Counted from the first letter of the stretch, positions 21,175 to 32,077 are shown. The stretch: DNA of 64,000 bases from Vibrio azureus (GCF_002849855.1 NZ_CP018616.1:558001-622000), one strand, 5' to 3'. The notes: generated by a model from the letters alone, not told the origin. A program made the numbers and translations.

Positions 21175-23031
21175 GTGCTAAACCGTTATCCTTTGTGGAA
21201 GTATGTGATGGTATTTTTGGCCATCATCACCGCTGCGTTGTACGCGCTTCCAAATATCTACGGTGAAGATCCGGCTATTCAAGTTACAGGGGCGCGTGGC
21301 GCCTCTGTAGATATGTCAACGCTGGATGCTGTCACTCATGCTCTCGATGAAGAGCACCTCCCCTATAAATCCATTGCCCTAGAAGATGGATCGATTCTTG
21401 TCCGTTTCAATGACACAGACACTCAAATTAGTGCCCGTGATGTCATCGGTGAAGCGCTTGGCAAAGACAAGATTGTTGCCTTAAACCTTGCGCCATCAAC
21501 ACCTGATTGGTTAGAGGCCATCGGTGCTTCCCCACTTAAACTAGGCTTAGACCTCCGTGGTGGTGTTCACTTCTTAATGGAAGTGGATATGGATGCTGCT
21601 ATGGAAAAATTGATTGGCCAACAAGAAGAAGCGTTCCGAAGTGAACTTCGTGAAGCCAAAATTCGTTACCGTGCGATTCGCCCTTCAGGTAAAGAAGGTG
21701 TTGAGGTCTTACTGCGCGACGAAGCTCAACTGAGTCAAGCTAAATCAATGCTGAAAAAGAACCACCCGGATATGAACTTCGTTGAGACGAATTCTAACGG
21801 GCGTTATGCGCTTATTGCGACATTCACAGAGCAGCGTCTACAAGAGATTCGTAACTACGCTGTAGAGCAAAATATTACTATTTTGCGTAATCGTGTGAAT
21901 GAGCTGGGTGTTGCTGAACCATTGGTTCAACGCCAAGGTGCGAGTCGTATCGTTGTTGAACTGCCTGGTGTTCAGGACACAGCACGTGCAAAAGAAATCT
22001 TAGGCGCGACGGCGACATTGGAATTCCGCGAAGTGGATGATAAAGCTGACCTTGCAGCTGCGGCCAGTGGTCGAGCGCCAGCAGGTAGTGAAATCAAAAT
22101 GGACCGCAATGGACGTCCTGTTGTGTTGAAAAAGCGTGTCATCCTTGGTGGTCAAAGTATCACAGATGCTAACTCAAGCGCAGACGAATACGGTCGACCA
22201 CAGGTAAACATCTCACTAGACAGTGAAGGTGGAAACAAAATGTCAGCGTTCTCTAAGAAAAATATCGGTAAGTTAATGGCAACCGTATTTGCTGAGTACA
22301 AAGACAGTGGTCGTCGTACGCCAGATGGCAAAGTGATTCTTGATAAGCATGAAGAAGTGATCAACCAAGCAACGATTCAGTCTGCACTTGGGCGTAGTTT
22401 CCGTATCACAGGAATTGACTCTCCATCTGAAGCACACAACTTGGCCTTGTTACTTCGTGCCGGTGCACTTATTGCACCAATCTCAATCGTTGAAGAGCGT
22501 ACTATTGGACCATCAATGGGACAGCAAAACATCGATATGGGTATCCAAGCATGTATCTGGGGTATGGTAGCCGTTATGCTCTTTACTCTAATGTACTACC
22601 GTGGTTTTGGTCTGATTGCTAACGTAGCACTGATGGCTAACTTAGTGCTGATTATCGGTGTGATGTCGATGATTCCAGGTGCAACCATGACCTTGCCTGG
22701 TATTGCAGGTATTGTCTTAACCGTTGGTATGGCCGTGGATGCAAACGTCCTAATATTTGAGCGAATTCGTGAAGAACTTCGTGAAGGACGCAGTCCACAG
22801 CAAGCTATCCATCAAGGTTATGCGAATGCATTTAGTACCATTGCCGATGCAAACATCACGACGCTGATTACGGCCATTATCCTATTTGCCGTAGGTACAG
22901 GTGCTGTCAAAGGCTTTGCGGTGACATTATCAATCGGTATCTTAACTTCTATGTTTACAGCCATTGTAGGGACGCGTTGTATCGTGAACCTTGTTTACGG
23001 TGGTAAACGTGTAAACAAACTGTCGATCTAA
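21175..23031 (+). CDS. secD: Protein translocase subunit SecD
   Basis: A 618-aa inner-membrane protein, like E. coli SecD (615). It helps pull secreted proteins across the membrane using the proton motive force. One N-terminal helix (about 8-26) precedes the large periplasmic P1 domain with [16 protein letters not shown]. Five further helices lie in the C-terminal third, where [20 protein letters not shown] holds the conserved Asp of the proton path. It starts with GTG. It is 14 bp before secF. Confidence 0.97.
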   Translation: MLNRYPLWKYVMVFLAIITAALYALPNIYGEDPAIQVTGARGASVDMSTLDAVTHALDEEHLPYKSIALEDGSILVRFNDTDTQISARDVIGEALGKDKIVALNLAPSTPDWLEAIGASPLKLGLDLRGGVHFLMEVDMDAAMEKLIGQQEEAFRSELREAKIRYRAIRPSGKEGVEVLLRDEAQLSQAKSMLKKNHPDMNFVETNSNGRYALIATFTEQRLQEIRNYAVEQNITILRNRVNELGVAEPLVQRQGASRIVVELPGVQDTARAKEILGATATLEFREVDDKADLAAAASGRAPAGSEIKMDRNGRPVVLKKRVILGGQSITDANSSADEYGRPQVNISLDSEGGNKMSAFSKKNIGKLMATVFAEYKDSGRRTPDGKVILDKHEEVINQATIQSALGRSFRITGIDSPSEAHNLALLLRAGALIAPISIVEERTIGPSMGQQNIDMGIQACIWGMVAVMLFTLMYYRGFGLIANVALMANLVLIIGVMSMIPGATMTLPGIAGIVLTVGMAVDANVLIFERIREELREGRSPQQAIHQGYANAFSTIADANITTLITAIILFAVGTGAVKGFAVTLSIGILTSMFTAIVGTRCIVNLVYGGKRVNKLSI

Positions 23032-23045
23032 GGCTGGGAATTATT

Positions 23046-23993
23046 ATGTTTCAAATTCTAAAAGCAGAAAAAACGATCGACTTTATGCGTTGGTCAAAGG
23101 CTGCCTTTGTTTTCTCTGTTGTCATGATTGCGGCTTCAATCTTCACTTTATCCACTAAATGGTTGAATTGGGGCTTAGATTTCACTGGCGGAACATTGAT
23201 TGAAGTTGGTTTTGAGCAACCAGCAAACCTAGAAGAAATTCGTACGGCACTGGATAAACAAGGCTTTGGCGATGCTACCGTACAAAACTTTGGTAGTGCA
23301 CGTGAAGTCATGGTTCGTCTTCGCCCACGTGACGACCTTTCTGGTGAAAAGCTTGGTAACCAAATCATTGCGGCAATCAAAGCTGGCACGGGTGAAAGCG
23401 TAGAAATGCGTCGTATTGAGTTTGTTGGCCCGAATGTGGGAGATGAACTTACAGAAGCGGGTGGTCTTGCGATACTGGCGTCGCTGGTTTGTATCCTGCT
23501 TTACGTATCAATGCGATTTGAATGGCGTTTAGCAGCAGGTGCAGTGCTGGCCTTGGCGCACGATATTATCATTACGTTAGGCGTCTTCTCGTTTCTACAA
23601 ATTGAAGTGGACTTAACTATTGTCGCTGCGCTACTCACGGTCGTGGGTTACTCGCTCAACGATACCATCGTGGTATTTGACCGTATTCGTGAAAACTTCC
23701 GTAAGATGCGTAAAGAATCACCAGCAGAGATTATGGATGTTTCGATTACGCAAACTTTGAGTCGTACACTGATTACATCGGGAACCACTTTGTTTGTTGT
23801 GATTGCCTTGTTTGCTCAAGGCGGTGCAATGATTCATGGCTTTGCGACTGCATTACTACTTGGTATTACGGTAGGTACATACTCATCTATTTACGTTGCT
23901 TCAGCATTGGCCTTGAAACTAGGTATCCAGAGAGAGCACTTATTGCCACCTCAAGTTGAAAAAGAAGGTGCAGAATTTGATGAGATGCCTTAA
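23046..23993 (+). CDS. secF: Protein translocase subunit SecF
   Basis: A 315-aa partner of SecD with six membrane helices. The first helix and the WGLDFTGGTLIEVGFEQP segment are followed by a periplasmic domain, then helices containing VGYSLNDTIVVFDRIREN, the region of the conserved aspartate and arginine. Length matches E. coli SecF (323). It is the last gene of the yajC-secD-secF operon and ends in a strong terminator. Confidence 0.97.
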   Translation: MFQILKAEKTIDFMRWSKAAFVFSVVMIAASIFTLSTKWLNWGLDFTGGTLIEVGFEQPANLEEIRTALDKQGFGDATVQNFGSAREVMVRLRPRDDLSGEKLGNQIIAAIKAGTGESVEMRRIEFVGPNVGDELTEAGGLAILASLVCILLYVSMRFEWRLAAGAVLALAHDIIITLGVFSFLQIEVDLTIVAALLTVVGYSLNDTIVVFDRIRENFRKMRKESPAEIMDVSITQTLSRTLITSGTTLFVVIALFAQGGAMIHGFATALLLGITVGTYSSIYVASALALKLGIQREHLLPPQVEKEGAEFDEMP

Positions 23994-24017
23994 GGCAAAC
24001 CATCATTAAATATGGAT

Positions 24018-24057
24018 AAAGCCCTCATGGTTGCCATGCAAGCATGAGGGCTTTTTT
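24018..24057 (+). terminator. Rho-independent terminator of yajC-secDF
   Basis: A 12-bp stem (24018-24029 with 24043-24054) followed by a T run (24052-24057). Confidence 0.85.
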
Positions 24058-24189
24058 ATACTCAGTCTATACCCATCATACTTGTCATCTACAGTGATAC
24101 CATCCACAGCTCTCTTCCACCGCTATCATGACCATGTCTGCTCCAAATACTTTTTGGTATATAAGAAGGCTAGAAGAACATCTGCGGAT

Positions 24190-24219
24190 AAAAAAAGCCC
24201 CACTCAAAAAGAGCAGGGC
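24190..24219 (-). terminator. Rho-independent terminator of suhB
   Basis: On the minus strand a 9-bp GC-rich stem with two G-T pairs (24197-24219) is followed by a run of seven T. It lies 45 bp past the suhB stop. Confidence 0.7.
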
Positions 24220-24264
24220 CATTCAAAAGTCATCAGCGTGACGGGCTTAAGTGACTTTAGAATC

Positions 24265-25068
24265 TTATTTTAGGATGGCGCTGTTACCATTTTCACGAAC
24301 GTGCTTCAGTATTGACTTTACTCCACGAGCACTAGAAGCAACGATGTTGCCTGACTTCATGTAGTCAGTGCCGCCAGCAAAATCAGTTAGGATAGCACCA
24401 GCTTCACGAGCAATCAGCTCACCAGCAGCCATATCCCAAGGTTTTAAACCAAGTTCGAAGTAACCATCTACACGACCTGCGGCAACGTAACATAGGTCTA
24501 GTGCTGCTGAGCCGCTACGACGGAAATCAGAGCATTCAACGAACAATGCACTTAGGATCTTAAGGTAAGACTCTGAGTGTTGCTTTTGTTTGAACGGGAA
24601 ACCTGTAGCAAGGATGCTACCATGTAGGTCTTTAAGTGGATTAACACGAATACGTGCGTTGTTTAGTTGAGCTCCTGCACCACGTTGTGCTGTGAATAGC
24701 TCATTTTGCATTGGGTCGTAAACACACGCTACTTCCGTTTTACCTTTCAGGCGAACGGCGATAGAAACTGAGAAATGTGGGTAACCTTTAACAAAGTTAT
24801 TGGTGCCATCCAGTGGGTCGATGATCCATTGTACGTCTTTATCTTTACCGTCGATAAGACCCGCTTCTTCAGAAACGATGCAGTGTTCAGGATAAGACTG
24901 CTTAATCGTATCAATGATGATAGCTTCTGCTTCTTTGTCTACGTTAGTAACAAAGTCATTAGTGCCTTTCAGCGTAGACTCAACTTTATCTGTGTTTTCT
25001 AATGATTTAGCAATGTGATTGCCTGCTTTTCGCGCAGCGCGAATAGCAATGTTTAGCATAGGATGCAT
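24265..25068 (-). CDS. suhB: Inositol-1-monophosphatase / Nus-complex factor SuhB
   Basis: A 267-aa protein, the same length as E. coli SuhB. It has inositol monophosphatase signatures: IVSEEAGL, WIIDPLDGTNNFVKGYPHF with the metal-binding Asp residues, and KPWDMAAGELIAREAGA near the C-terminus. In E. coli SuhB also joins the NusA/B/E/G antitermination complex at rRNA operons, which may be its main role. The start is ATG 25068 (MHPMLNIAIRAARKAG); an upstream in-frame start would add ten unrelated residues. It is transcribed away from trmJ. Confidence 0.95.
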   Translation of the reverse strand: MHPMLNIAIRAARKAGNHIAKSLENTDKVESTLKGTNDFVTNVDKEAEAIIIDTIKQSYPEHCIVSEEAGLIDGKDKDVQWIIDPLDGTNNFVKGYPHFSVSIAVRLKGKTEVACVYDPMQNELFTAQRGAGAQLNNARIRVNPLKDLHGSILATGFPFKQKQHSESYLKILSALFVECSDFRRSGSAALDLCYVAAGRVDGYFELGLKPWDMAAGELIAREAGAILTDFAGGTDYMKSGNIVASSARGVKSILKHVRENGNSAILK

Positions 25069-25374
25069 ACGAATTTCCCAACGGATGTTAAAGAACAATT
25101 TAAAGCGGCGGCGAGTATACCAGAGTAAAGATAAAAATAAAGTGGTTATTTTTTGTCCTTGGCTTACCTAGCGGGAGAAACTGTTAACTGAACGATACAC
25201 TGAGGGTTGGTTTAACACGATGCCCTTGCTTATCTCGTACTCATTATTGATAAGATTTGTCACTGTTTTTTAAACGAATAAATGATGAAATGAATGCTTG
25301 AACTCCCTAAGCCCTAGGGAGGTGGAAAAACTTATGATAGAATTCATTAGTTTTAAAACAGGTAGTAATCACAA
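25069..25374. other. Divergent intergenic region between suhB and trmJ
   Basis: 306 bp with no gene. It holds a 7-bp hairpin, CTCCCTA (25303-25309) and TAGGGAG (25315-25321), with a 5-nt loop and no T tail. Promoters of both flanking genes must lie here but none is clear enough to mark. Confidence 0.5.
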
Positions 25375-26100
25375 ATGTTGGATCAAGTAAAAATTGTCCT
25401 TGTCGGGACTTCCCACTCAGGCAATATTGGTTCTGCAGCTCGTGCTATGAAAGTGATGGGTTTAAGTCGACTTGTTCTGGTCGATCCACAATGTGAGATC
25501 GATGGACAAACCTACGCTTTAGCATCTGGAGCGGCAGATATCGCCGAGAATGCCAAGATTGTTAGCACGCTTGAAGAAGCCATTGAAGACTGCGGTCTTG
25601 TGGTTGGTTCAAGTGCTCGGTCTAGAACATTAAATTGGCCCATGCTTGAACCTCGTGAATGCGGAGAAAAGTTTGCGCTTGAAGGTCAAACGCATCCTGT
25701 TGCTTTGGTATTTGGCCGTGAAAGAACCGGACTGACCAATGAAGAGTTACAAAAATGCCATTACCATGTCAGCATTCCAGCTAACCCTGAGTACAGTTCG
25801 CTAAACTTAGCGATGGCAGTACAAACCTTGAGTTATGAAGTTCGTGTGGCCCATTTGGCTTTACAGCAAAGTCAGTATAAGCCACAGGTTGTAGAAGAGT
25901 ATCCTCGGCATAAAGAGCTGGATATGTTCTTTGAACATCTTGAGAAGGTCATCGTCGAAACACAATTCATCAGCAAAGAGCAACCTGGTAAGGTAATGAA
26001 TAAGTTAAGACGCCTATTTTCACGAGCTCGTCCAGAAGCCCAAGAAATCAATACTCTACGTGGAATATTAACGTCGATAGAAAAAAGCATTGAGAAATAA
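25375..26100 (+). CDS. trmJ: tRNA (cytidine/uridine-2'-O-)-methyltransferase TrmJ
   Basis: A 241-aa SPOUT-class methyltransferase that 2'-O-methylates position 32 of several tRNAs using SAM. Family blocks are [20 protein letters not shown] at the N-terminus, [18 protein letters not shown], and [16 protein letters not shown] in the knotted SAM-binding region. The C-terminal extension (about 165-241) is typical of TrmJ dimers. It lies directly upstream of the iscR regulatory region, the same arrangement as in E. coli. Confidence 0.95.
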   Translation: MLDQVKIVLVGTSHSGNIGSAARAMKVMGLSRLVLVDPQCEIDGQTYALASGAADIAENAKIVSTLEEAIEDCGLVVGSSARSRTLNWPMLEPRECGEKFALEGQTHPVALVFGRERTGLTNEELQKCHYHVSIPANPEYSSLNLAMAVQTLSYEVRVAHLALQQSQYKPQVVEEYPRHKELDMFFEHLEKVIVETQFISKEQPGKVMNKLRRLFSRARPEAQEINTLRGILTSIEKSIEK

Positions 26101-26125
26101 TTGTCCATGGTTTTTGTAAGGATGA

Positions 26126-26175
26126 ATACCTGACTAAATTAGTCAAATAAATACTTGACCAATTTAGTCAGGTAT
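26126..26175 (+). promoter_or_regulatory. Two tandem type-1 IscR binding sites in the iscR promoter
   Basis: Two abutting 25-bp sites (26126-26150 and 26151-26175) fit the E. coli type-1 IscR consensus. Both have the central GAC(T/C)...TAGTC dyad; the second mismatches at one position. TTGACC (26155-26160) within the second site could be the -35, so IscR with its [2Fe-2S] cluster would block RNA polymerase. A matching -10 is not obvious. Confidence 0.8.
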
Positions 26176-26218
26176 GGAAAAATTCCTATCATTACAAACC
26201 ATGTGGATACGTTGTGGT

Positions 26219-26725
26219 ATGAAACTTACATCCAAAGGACGATACGCGGTAACAGCAATGCTTGATGTAGCGCTGCATTCGCAACAAAACCCAGTACCTC
26301 TTGCAGACATCTCAGAGCGACAGGGTATCTCACTCTCTTACCTAGAGCAGTTATTTTCAAAATTACGCAAGGCAGGATTAGTGGCTAGCGTTCGTGGTCC
26401 TGGTGGTGGTTACCGCCTTGGCGCTGATGCTTACAGCATTGCTATTGGTATGGTGATTGCTGCCGTTGATGAATCTGTTGATGCAACCAAATGCCAAGGT
26501 AAAGGGGATTGTCAAGGTGGTACACGATGCCTAACACATGCCTTATGGCGTGACCTAAGTTCCCGTATTAGTGATTTCTTGAACAACATTACGCTCGGTG
26601 AGCTAATGCAAGACAATGAAGTATTAGAAATATCTGATCGTCAGGATATCGAACTGGCGATGACCCATGGGCTATCTAATAAAAATACAACCGCCGCGCC
26701 CATCGGTGTAAACGTCCGCTCATAA
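26219..26725 (+). CDS. iscR: Fe-S cluster-sensing transcriptional regulator IscR
   Basis: A 168-aa Rrf2-family repressor of the isc operon. The winged helix is at the N-terminus ([19 protein letters not shown]), with DNA-reading segment [19 protein letters not shown]. The [2Fe-2S] ligands are C92, C98, C104 and H107, all conserved. The start is ATG 26219, to fit the E. coli protein; in-frame upstream starts at 26174 and 26201 would fall in or next to the operator. The ribosome binding site is weak. It is first in an eight-gene operon ending with iscX. Confidence 0.95.
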   Translation: MKLTSKGRYAVTAMLDVALHSQQNPVPLADISERQGISLSYLEQLFSKLRKAGLVASVRGPGGGYRLGADAYSIAIGMVIAAVDESVDATKCQGKGDCQGGTRCLTHALWRDLSSRISDFLNNITLGELMQDNEVLEISDRQDIELAMTHGLSNKNTTAAPIGVNVRS

Positions 26726-26754
26726 GCGGTCAGAATTTTACATTGGAGTAGAGA

Positions 26755-27969
26755 ATGAAACTGCCGATTTATCTTGATTATTCCGCTACATGCCCAGTTG
26801 ATCCTCGCGTTGCTGAAAAAATGGTTCAGTACATGACAATGGACGGGACATTTGGCAACCCAGCGTCACGCTCACACCGTTACGGCTGGCAGGCAGAAGA
26901 AGCGGTAGATACAGCTCGTGAGCAAATTGCAGATCTTCTTAATGCAGATCCACGTGAGATCGTATTTACATCTGGCGCAACTGAGTCTGATAACCTTGCA
27001 ATCAAAGGTGCTGCACACTTTTATTCAAAAAAAGGTAAGCACGTTATTACTTGCAAAACTGAGCACAAAGCAGTACTTGACCCATGTCGTCAATTAGAGC
27101 GTGAAGGCTTTGAAGTCACTTACTTGGAGCCAGAATCAAATGGTCTGATTGACCTAGACAAACTGCAAGCGGCTATGCGTGAAGACACGGTACTGGTGTC
27201 AATTATGCACGTGAACAACGAAATCGGTGTGATTCAAGATATTGCAGCGATTGGTGAACTGTGTCGTGAGAGAAAAATTGTCTTCCACGTTGACGCTGCT
27301 CAATCAGCAGGTAGGCTGCCTATCGACGTTCAAACGATGAAGGTTGATCTGATCTCTATGTCAGCGCATAAAGCCTACGGCCCGAAAGGTATTGGTGCGC
27401 TGTATGTTCGCCGTAAGCCACGTATTCGCCTAGAAGCGCAAATGCACGGCGGTGGTCACGAGCGTGGTTTCCGTTCTGGTACACTTCCAACACATCAGAT
27501 TGTTGGTATGGGTGAAGCATTCCGTATTGCTAAAGAAGACATGCAAAAAGATTACGCTCACGCCCTTGCGCTTCGTAACCGTCTTCTTGATGGTGTAAAA
27601 GACCTAGAAGCCGTCACAGTGAATGGCGACCTAGAACAGCGTGTACCACACAACCTGAACGTGAGTTTTGCATTCGTAGAAGGTGAATCTCTACTGATGT
27701 CACTTAAAGATCTAGCGGTTTCTTCTGGTAGTGCTTGTACATCAGCAAGCCTAGAGCCCTCTTATGTTCTGCGCGCTCTTGGTTTAGATGATGAGCTAGC
27801 GCATAGCTCGGTTCGTTTCTCATTCGGACGTTTTACAACAGAAGAAGAAATCGACTACGCAATTGAACAAATCCGTGCTGCGGTTACTAAGCTGCGCGAC
27901 ATGTCTCCTCTATGGGATATGTACAAAGAAGGGATTGATTTGAGCACTGTTGAGTGGGCTCACCATTAA
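26755..27969 (+). CDS. iscS: Cysteine desulfurase IscS
   Basis: A 404-aa PLP enzyme that takes sulfur from L-cysteine and delivers it to IscU and to tRNA thiolation enzymes. The PLP lysine is in [17 protein letters not shown]. The persulfide cysteine is in [15 protein letters not shown]. The length equals E. coli IscS (404), and its C-terminus ends [21 protein letters not shown], an IscU-contact region. It lies 29 bp after iscR in the isc operon. Confidence 0.98.
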   Translation: MKLPIYLDYSATCPVDPRVAEKMVQYMTMDGTFGNPASRSHRYGWQAEEAVDTAREQIADLLNADPREIVFTSGATESDNLAIKGAAHFYSKKGKHVITCKTEHKAVLDPCRQLEREGFEVTYLEPESNGLIDLDKLQAAMREDTVLVSIMHVNNEIGVIQDIAAIGELCRERKIVFHVDAAQSAGRLPIDVQTMKVDLISMSAHKAYGPKGIGALYVRRKPRIRLEAQMHGGGHERGFRSGTLPTHQIVGMGEAFRIAKEDMQKDYAHALALRNRLLDGVKDLEAVTVNGDLEQRVPHNLNVSFAFVEGESLLMSLKDLAVSSGSACTSASLEPSYVLRALGLDDELAHSSVRFSFGRFTTEEEIDYAIEQIRAAVTKLRDMSPLWDMYKEGIDLSTVEWAHH

Positions 27970-28007
27970 TCTCACGGACAGAACTAGAGGATTCGAGGTA
28001 AATTATC

Positions 28008-28388
28008 ATGGCATATAGCGAAAAAGTAATTGATCACTACGAGAACCCACGCAACGTTGGTTCATTTGATAAAGAAGATCCAGCTGTTGGGAGCGGCATG
28101 GTTGGTGCTCCAGCATGTGGCGACGTAATGAAGCTTCAAATCAAAGTAACGCCTGATGGCATTATTGAAGATGCGAAATTCAAAACATACGGTTGTGGTA
28201 GTGCAATCGCGTCAAGCTCACTAGTTACTGAGTGGGTGAAAGGCAAGTCTATCGATGAAGCGGCAGCAATCAAAAACTCTGAGATTGCAGAAGAGCTTGA
28301 GCTACCTCCTGTTAAGGTTCACTGTTCAATCCTAGCAGAGGATGCGATCAAAGCTGCAGTTGCCGATTACAAGAAAAAACACCAATAA
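28008..28388 (+). CDS. iscU: Fe-S cluster scaffold protein IscU
   Basis: A 126-aa scaffold on which [2Fe-2S] and [4Fe-4S] clusters are built. The three cluster-binding cysteines are in APACGDVMKL, YGCGSAIASSS and VHCSILAED. The chaperone-recognition motif LPPVK, bound by HscA, precedes the last cysteine. It lies 38 bp after iscS. A 9-bp hairpin lies between it and iscA. Confidence 0.98.
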   Translation: MAYSEKVIDHYENPRNVGSFDKEDPAVGSGMVGAPACGDVMKLQIKVTPDGIIEDAKFKTYGCGSAIASSSLVTEWVKGKSIDEAAAIKNSEIAEELELPPVKVHCSILAEDAIKAAVADYKKKHQ

Positions 28389-28404
28389 TAAGTAATCCGT
28401 ATAT

Positions 28405-28429
28405 AATGGGAACCTAAAACGTTCCCATT
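28405..28429 (+). other. Intra-operon hairpin between iscU and iscA
   Basis: A perfect 9-bp stem (28405-28413 with 28421-28429) and a 7-nt loop without a direct U run. It may be an mRNA processing or stability element, or a weak attenuator that lowers expression of iscA and downstream genes. Confidence 0.55.
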
Positions 28430-28461
28430 CCAATCGTAATTTTTACAAACTAAGGTGCAGT

Positions 28462-28785
28462 ATGGCCATCACAATGACAGAATCAGCGGCGAGTCGCGTA
28501 AAAGCATTCCTAGAAAACCGAGGCAAAGGTATTGGTTTACGTCTTGGGGTGAAAACGACAGGCTGTTCCGGCATGGCTTATGTCTTGGAGTTTGTTGATG
28601 ATCTTAACGAAGAAGATGAAGTGTTCGACCTTTCTGGGGTAAAAATCATCATCGATAAGAAAAGCTTGGTTTACCTAGATGGTACTGAGCTAGATTACGT
28701 GAAAGAAGGGTTAAATGAAGGTTTTGAATTCAACAACCCAAATGCGAAAAGCGAATGTGGTTGTGGTGAAAGCTTCAACGTCTAA
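28462..28785 (+). CDS. iscA: Iron-sulfur cluster assembly protein IscA
   Basis: A 107-aa A-type carrier that passes iron-sulfur clusters to target proteins. The three conserved cysteines are in TTGCSGMAY and the C-terminal ECGCGESF pattern. Length equals E. coli IscA (107). It is in the isc operon between iscU and hscB. Confidence 0.97.
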   Translation: MAITMTESAASRVKAFLENRGKGIGLRLGVKTTGCSGMAYVLEFVDDLNEEDEVFDLSGVKIIIDKKSLVYLDGTELDYVKEGLNEGFEFNNPNAKSECGCGESFNV

Positions 28786-28839
28786 TCGATAGTCCTCTGG
28801 GCAACCTAGGCCTCGAGGGCTTTACTGGAACCCATCTTA

Positions 28840-29355
28840 ATGAATCACTTTGAATTATTTGGACTACCAAGTCAGTTTAAGCTGGATGGTGGTCTGCTTT
28901 CCTCTCAATTCCGAGAACTGCAAAAACGTTTCCACCCTGATAATTTTGCGACTGCTTCAGAGCGTGATCGTCTTATGGCGGTACAGCAAGCTGCTCAAAT
29001 TAATGATGCTTACCAAGTACTCAAACAGCCAATCTCTCGTGCAGAATATCTGCTGGCTGAAAATGGGGTGGAAATCCGTGGCGAGCAGCAAACAATGCAA
29101 GACCCTATGTTTCTCATGGAACAAATGGAATTGCGTGAAGAATTAGAAGATATTGCTGACAGCTCTGATCCTGAATCGGCGCTTTTTGACTTCGATGCCA
29201 AAGTCAGCAAAATGTATAAACAACATTTGGCGATGGTCGAACAAGAGCTTGATCAAAGTCTTTGGGTTGAGGCCGCAGATCGTGTTCGTAAACTCAAATT
29301 TATTGCCAAGCTAAAGAACGAAATTGAACTGGTCGAAGAAAAGCTCCTCGGCTAG
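28840..29355 (+). CDS. hscB: Fe-S cluster co-chaperone HscB
   Basis: A 171-aa J-protein. The J domain (about 1-75) carries the HPD motif in KRFHPDNFA, needed to stimulate the HscA ATPase. The C-terminal helical domain binds IscU. The N-terminus MNHFELFGLP is typical. The gene is 21 bp upstream of its chaperone partner hscA, and translation is likely coupled. Confidence 0.96.
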   Translation: MNHFELFGLPSQFKLDGGLLSSQFRELQKRFHPDNFATASERDRLMAVQQAAQINDAYQVLKQPISRAEYLLAENGVEIRGEQQTMQDPMFLMEQMELREELEDIADSSDPESALFDFDAKVSKMYKQHLAMVEQELDQSLWVEAADRVRKLKFIAKLKNEIELVEEKLLG

Positions 29356-29376
29356 TTAGCGTGACAAGGATTCATC

Positions 29377-31230
29377 ATGGCACTACTTCAAATTGCAGAA
29401 CCGGGTCAAAGCTCGGCTCCTCATGAACATAAGCTCGCTGCTGGAATCGACTTAGGTACCACAAACTCTTTGGTGGCATCAGTTCGTAGTGGTGAAGCAA
29501 CGACCCTTAAAGATGATCAAGGGCGTAGTATTTTACCTTCGGTTGTCAACTATGCGCAGTCAACAGTTCAGGTTGGTTATGCAGCACAAGCTATGGCTGA
29601 GCAGCAACCAGAACAAACGATCATCTCTGTAAAACGTTTAATTGGTCGTTCATTACAAGATATCCAAGCGCGTTATCCATCCTTACCATACCAATTTAAA
29701 CGCAGTGATAATGGTTTACCTGTTTTAAAAACTGCACAAGGGGATAAAAACCCGATTGAAGTTTCGGCAGACATTCTCAAAGTCCTTGGTCAGCGAGCGC
29801 AAGAGACATTAGGTGGTGAACTGGCTGGTGTTGTGATTACGGTTCCTGCTTATTTTGATGATGCGCAGCGCGCTGGCACCAAAGATGCAGCAAAGTTAGC
29901 GGGACTGCATGTGCTTCGTTTACTTAATGAGCCAACAGCTGCAGCAATTGCTTATGGTTTAGATTCTGGCCAGGAAGGTGTTATTGCCGTCTATGACCTA
30001 GGTGGTGGCACGTTTGATATCTCGATTTTACGTTTATCAAAAGGTGTCTTTGAAGTATTAGCCACTGGCGGTGATTCTGCTCTTGGTGGTGATGACTTTG
30101 ATCATCTTTTGGCGGAGTTCTTAATCGAGCAAGCGGGTTTGGAAGCACCACTGTCTGCTGAGCAAAACCGAGTACTGCTTAATATTGCTACTGCGACTAA
30201 AATCGCTTTCTCTGACAAAGATCTCGTTGATGTCGAGGTATTTGGATGGCATGGGCAAGTGAGCCGAGATCAATTTGAAGCGTTGATTCAGCCCTTGGTT
30301 AAGAAAACCTTAATGTCATGTCGCCGAGCCTTAAAAGATGCAGGCGTAGAACTTGAGGATGTTCAAGACGTAGTGATGGTTGGAGGCTCAACCCGAACAC
30401 GACTTGTACGTGAGATGGTGGGTGATTTCTTTGGACGCTCTCCTCTTACAAGTATTAACCCAGATGAAGTTGTCGCCATTGGTGCCGGTATTCAAGCGGA
30501 TATTCTCGCAGGCAATAAGCCAGACTCAGAAATGCTGCTACTTGATGTGATCCCTTTGTCGCTCGGTATTGAAACCATGGGTGGGTTAGTCGAAAAGATT
30601 ATTCCTCGTAATACCACCATTCCTGTTGCACGTGCTCAAGAGTTCACCACCTTTAAAGATGGTCAAACCGCAATGAGTGTGCATGTCGTACAAGGTGAGC
30701 GTGAAATGGTTGATGACTGTCGTTCACTTGCTCGTTTCTCATTGAAAGGAATTCCTCCAATGGCGGCAGGTGCAGCGCATATACGCGTTACTTACCAAGT
30801 GGATGCGGATGGTCTTTTATCTGTGACTGCAATGGAGAAAAGTACAGGCGTTCAGTCAGAAATTCAGGTCAAACCGTCTTATGGTTTAAGTGATGATGAA
30901 GTAGCGAATATGCTCAGAGACTCAATGGCTTATGCTAAAGATGATATGCAAGCTCGTGCTTTGGCAGAACAAAGAGTAGAAGCGGATCGTGTTATCGAGG
31001 GTCTGATTGCAGCCATGCAAGCGGATGGTGATGAGTTATTATCAGAGTCAGAGAAGCAGACACTTCTTAGCGCGATTGAGGCATTGATTGAACTGCGTAA
31101 TGGTGATGATGCGAATGCAATAGAGCAAGGCATAAAAGCAACGGATAAAGCGAGCCAAGATTTTGCGTCACGACGTATGGATAAATCAATACGAGCTGCC
31201 CTGTCCGGTCAGTCAGTGAATGATATATAA
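29377..31230 (+). CDS. hscA: Fe-S biogenesis Hsp70 chaperone HscA
   Basis: A 617-aa specialised Hsp70 that releases clusters from IscU with HscB. The ATPase domain (about 20-380) has [29 protein letters not shown] and [17 protein letters not shown] substrate-binding domain and a helical lid follow. It is shorter than DnaK and lacks the acidic EEVD-like tail, as is usual for HscA (E. coli, 616 aa). It is in the isc operon, 13 bp before fdx. Confidence 0.97.
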   Translation: MALLQIAEPGQSSAPHEHKLAAGIDLGTTNSLVASVRSGEATTLKDDQGRSILPSVVNYAQSTVQVGYAAQAMAEQQPEQTIISVKRLIGRSLQDIQARYPSLPYQFKRSDNGLPVLKTAQGDKNPIEVSADILKVLGQRAQETLGGELAGVVITVPAYFDDAQRAGTKDAAKLAGLHVLRLLNEPTAAAIAYGLDSGQEGVIAVYDLGGGTFDISILRLSKGVFEVLATGGDSALGGDDFDHLLAEFLIEQAGLEAPLSAEQNRVLLNIATATKIAFSDKDLVDVEVFGWHGQVSRDQFEALIQPLVKKTLMSCRRALKDAGVELEDVQDVVMVGGSTRTRLVREMVGDFFGRSPLTSINPDEVVAIGAGIQADILAGNKPDSEMLLLDVIPLSLGIETMGGLVEKIIPRNTTIPVARAQEFTTFKDGQTAMSVHVVQGEREMVDDCRSLARFSLKGIPPMAAGAAHIRVTYQVDADGLLSVTAMEKSTGVQSEIQVKPSYGLSDDEVANMLRDSMAYAKDDMQARALAEQRVEADRVIEGLIAAMQADGDELLSESEKQTLLSAIEALIELRNGDDANAIEQGIKATDKASQDFASRRMDKSIRAALSGQSVNDI

Positions 31231-31243
31231 GAGATAATAAGTT

Positions 31244-31582
31244 ATGCCGAAAATTATTGTATTACCCCATGAAGATTTATGCCCAGAGGGCGCGGTATTA
31301 GAAGCCAACACTGGCGACACAGTCCTAGATGTAGCATTAAAAAATGGCATTGGTATTGAGCACGCATGTGAGAAGTCTTGCGCTTGTACAACGTGTCACG
31401 TCATTATTCGTGAAGGTTTTGACTCACTTGAAGAAAGTGAAGAACTCGAAGATGACATGCTGGATAAAGCATGGGGATTAGAGCCTGAATCTCGCCTTGG
31501 TTGTCAGGCAAGAATTGCCGATGAAGACTTGGTTGTTGAGATCCCAAAATACACATTAAACCACGCATCAGAAGATCATTAA
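31244..31582 (+). CDS. fdx: [2Fe-2S] ferredoxin of the ISC system
   Basis: A 112-aa adrenodoxin-type ferredoxin that supplies electrons for cluster assembly. The ligands are in HACEKSCACTTCHVI (C-x5-C-x2-C) with the fourth cysteine in LGCQARI. The acidic helix SLEESEELEDDML, a partner-docking site in such ferredoxins, is present. The length matches E. coli Fdx (111). Confidence 0.97.
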   Translation: MPKIIVLPHEDLCPEGAVLEANTGDTVLDVALKNGIGIEHACEKSCACTTCHVIIREGFDSLEESEELEDDMLDKAWGLEPESRLGCQARIADEDLVVEIPKYTLNHASEDH

Positions 31583-31702
31583 TCTTCTCCTTACTTGGTT
31601 CTTAGCTCTGAGGTGTGAATGTCGACATCATGGCGGTATCGTATGATGTTTAACTACTGAGAGCTTCGAAAGTTAAGCTAGGAGTAAAAAAGGATAATAT
31701 GG

Positions 31703-31897
31703 ATGAAATGGACAGATTCTCGCGATATCGCGATTGAGCTTTGTGATAAGTTTCCAGATATTGACCCGAAAACGGTACGTTTTACCGATCTTCACCAATG
31801 GATCATGGAGTTGGATGAGTTTGACGATGAGGCAAACCATTGTAATGAAAAGATTCTAGAAGCGGTGATCTTGTGCTGGATGGACGAAATGGACTAA
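31703..31897 (+). CDS. iscX: Fe-S cluster assembly protein IscX
   Basis: A 64-aa acidic protein that binds IscS and iron and tunes cluster synthesis. It begins [22 protein letters not shown] and contains the IscX hallmark FTDLHQWI. Length is normal (E. coli 66). It is the last gene of the operon, 120 bp after fdx, followed by a strong terminator. Confidence 0.95.
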   Translation: MKWTDSRDIAIELCDKFPDIDPKTVRFTDLHQWIMELDEFDDEANHCNEKILEAVILCWMDEMD

Positions 31898-31957
31898 CAC
31901 AAAAGTAGGTGTTAGTGAGCTTGTTTGCATTGCACCTGTATGTCTTATTTAGTCGAA

Positions 31958-31987
31958 AAAACGAGCCTTTGCGCTCGTTTTTTTTTC
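31958..31987 (+). terminator. Rho-independent terminator of the isc operon
   Basis: A 9-bp stem (31958-31966 with 31973-31981), a 6-nt loop and a long T run to 31987. Confidence 0.9.
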
Positions 31988-32077
31988 CAGTTGACATTTT
32001 TACCCTACAAAATGCTAACATCTGTCTGTAAACAAATAAGTGGCGTAGGCAACGCCGTAATAAGACAAGGAGAAACC

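Noticed and set aside
25303..25321. Terminator upstream of trmJ
   Set aside because: Hairpin has no U run on either strand and does not follow any gene end.
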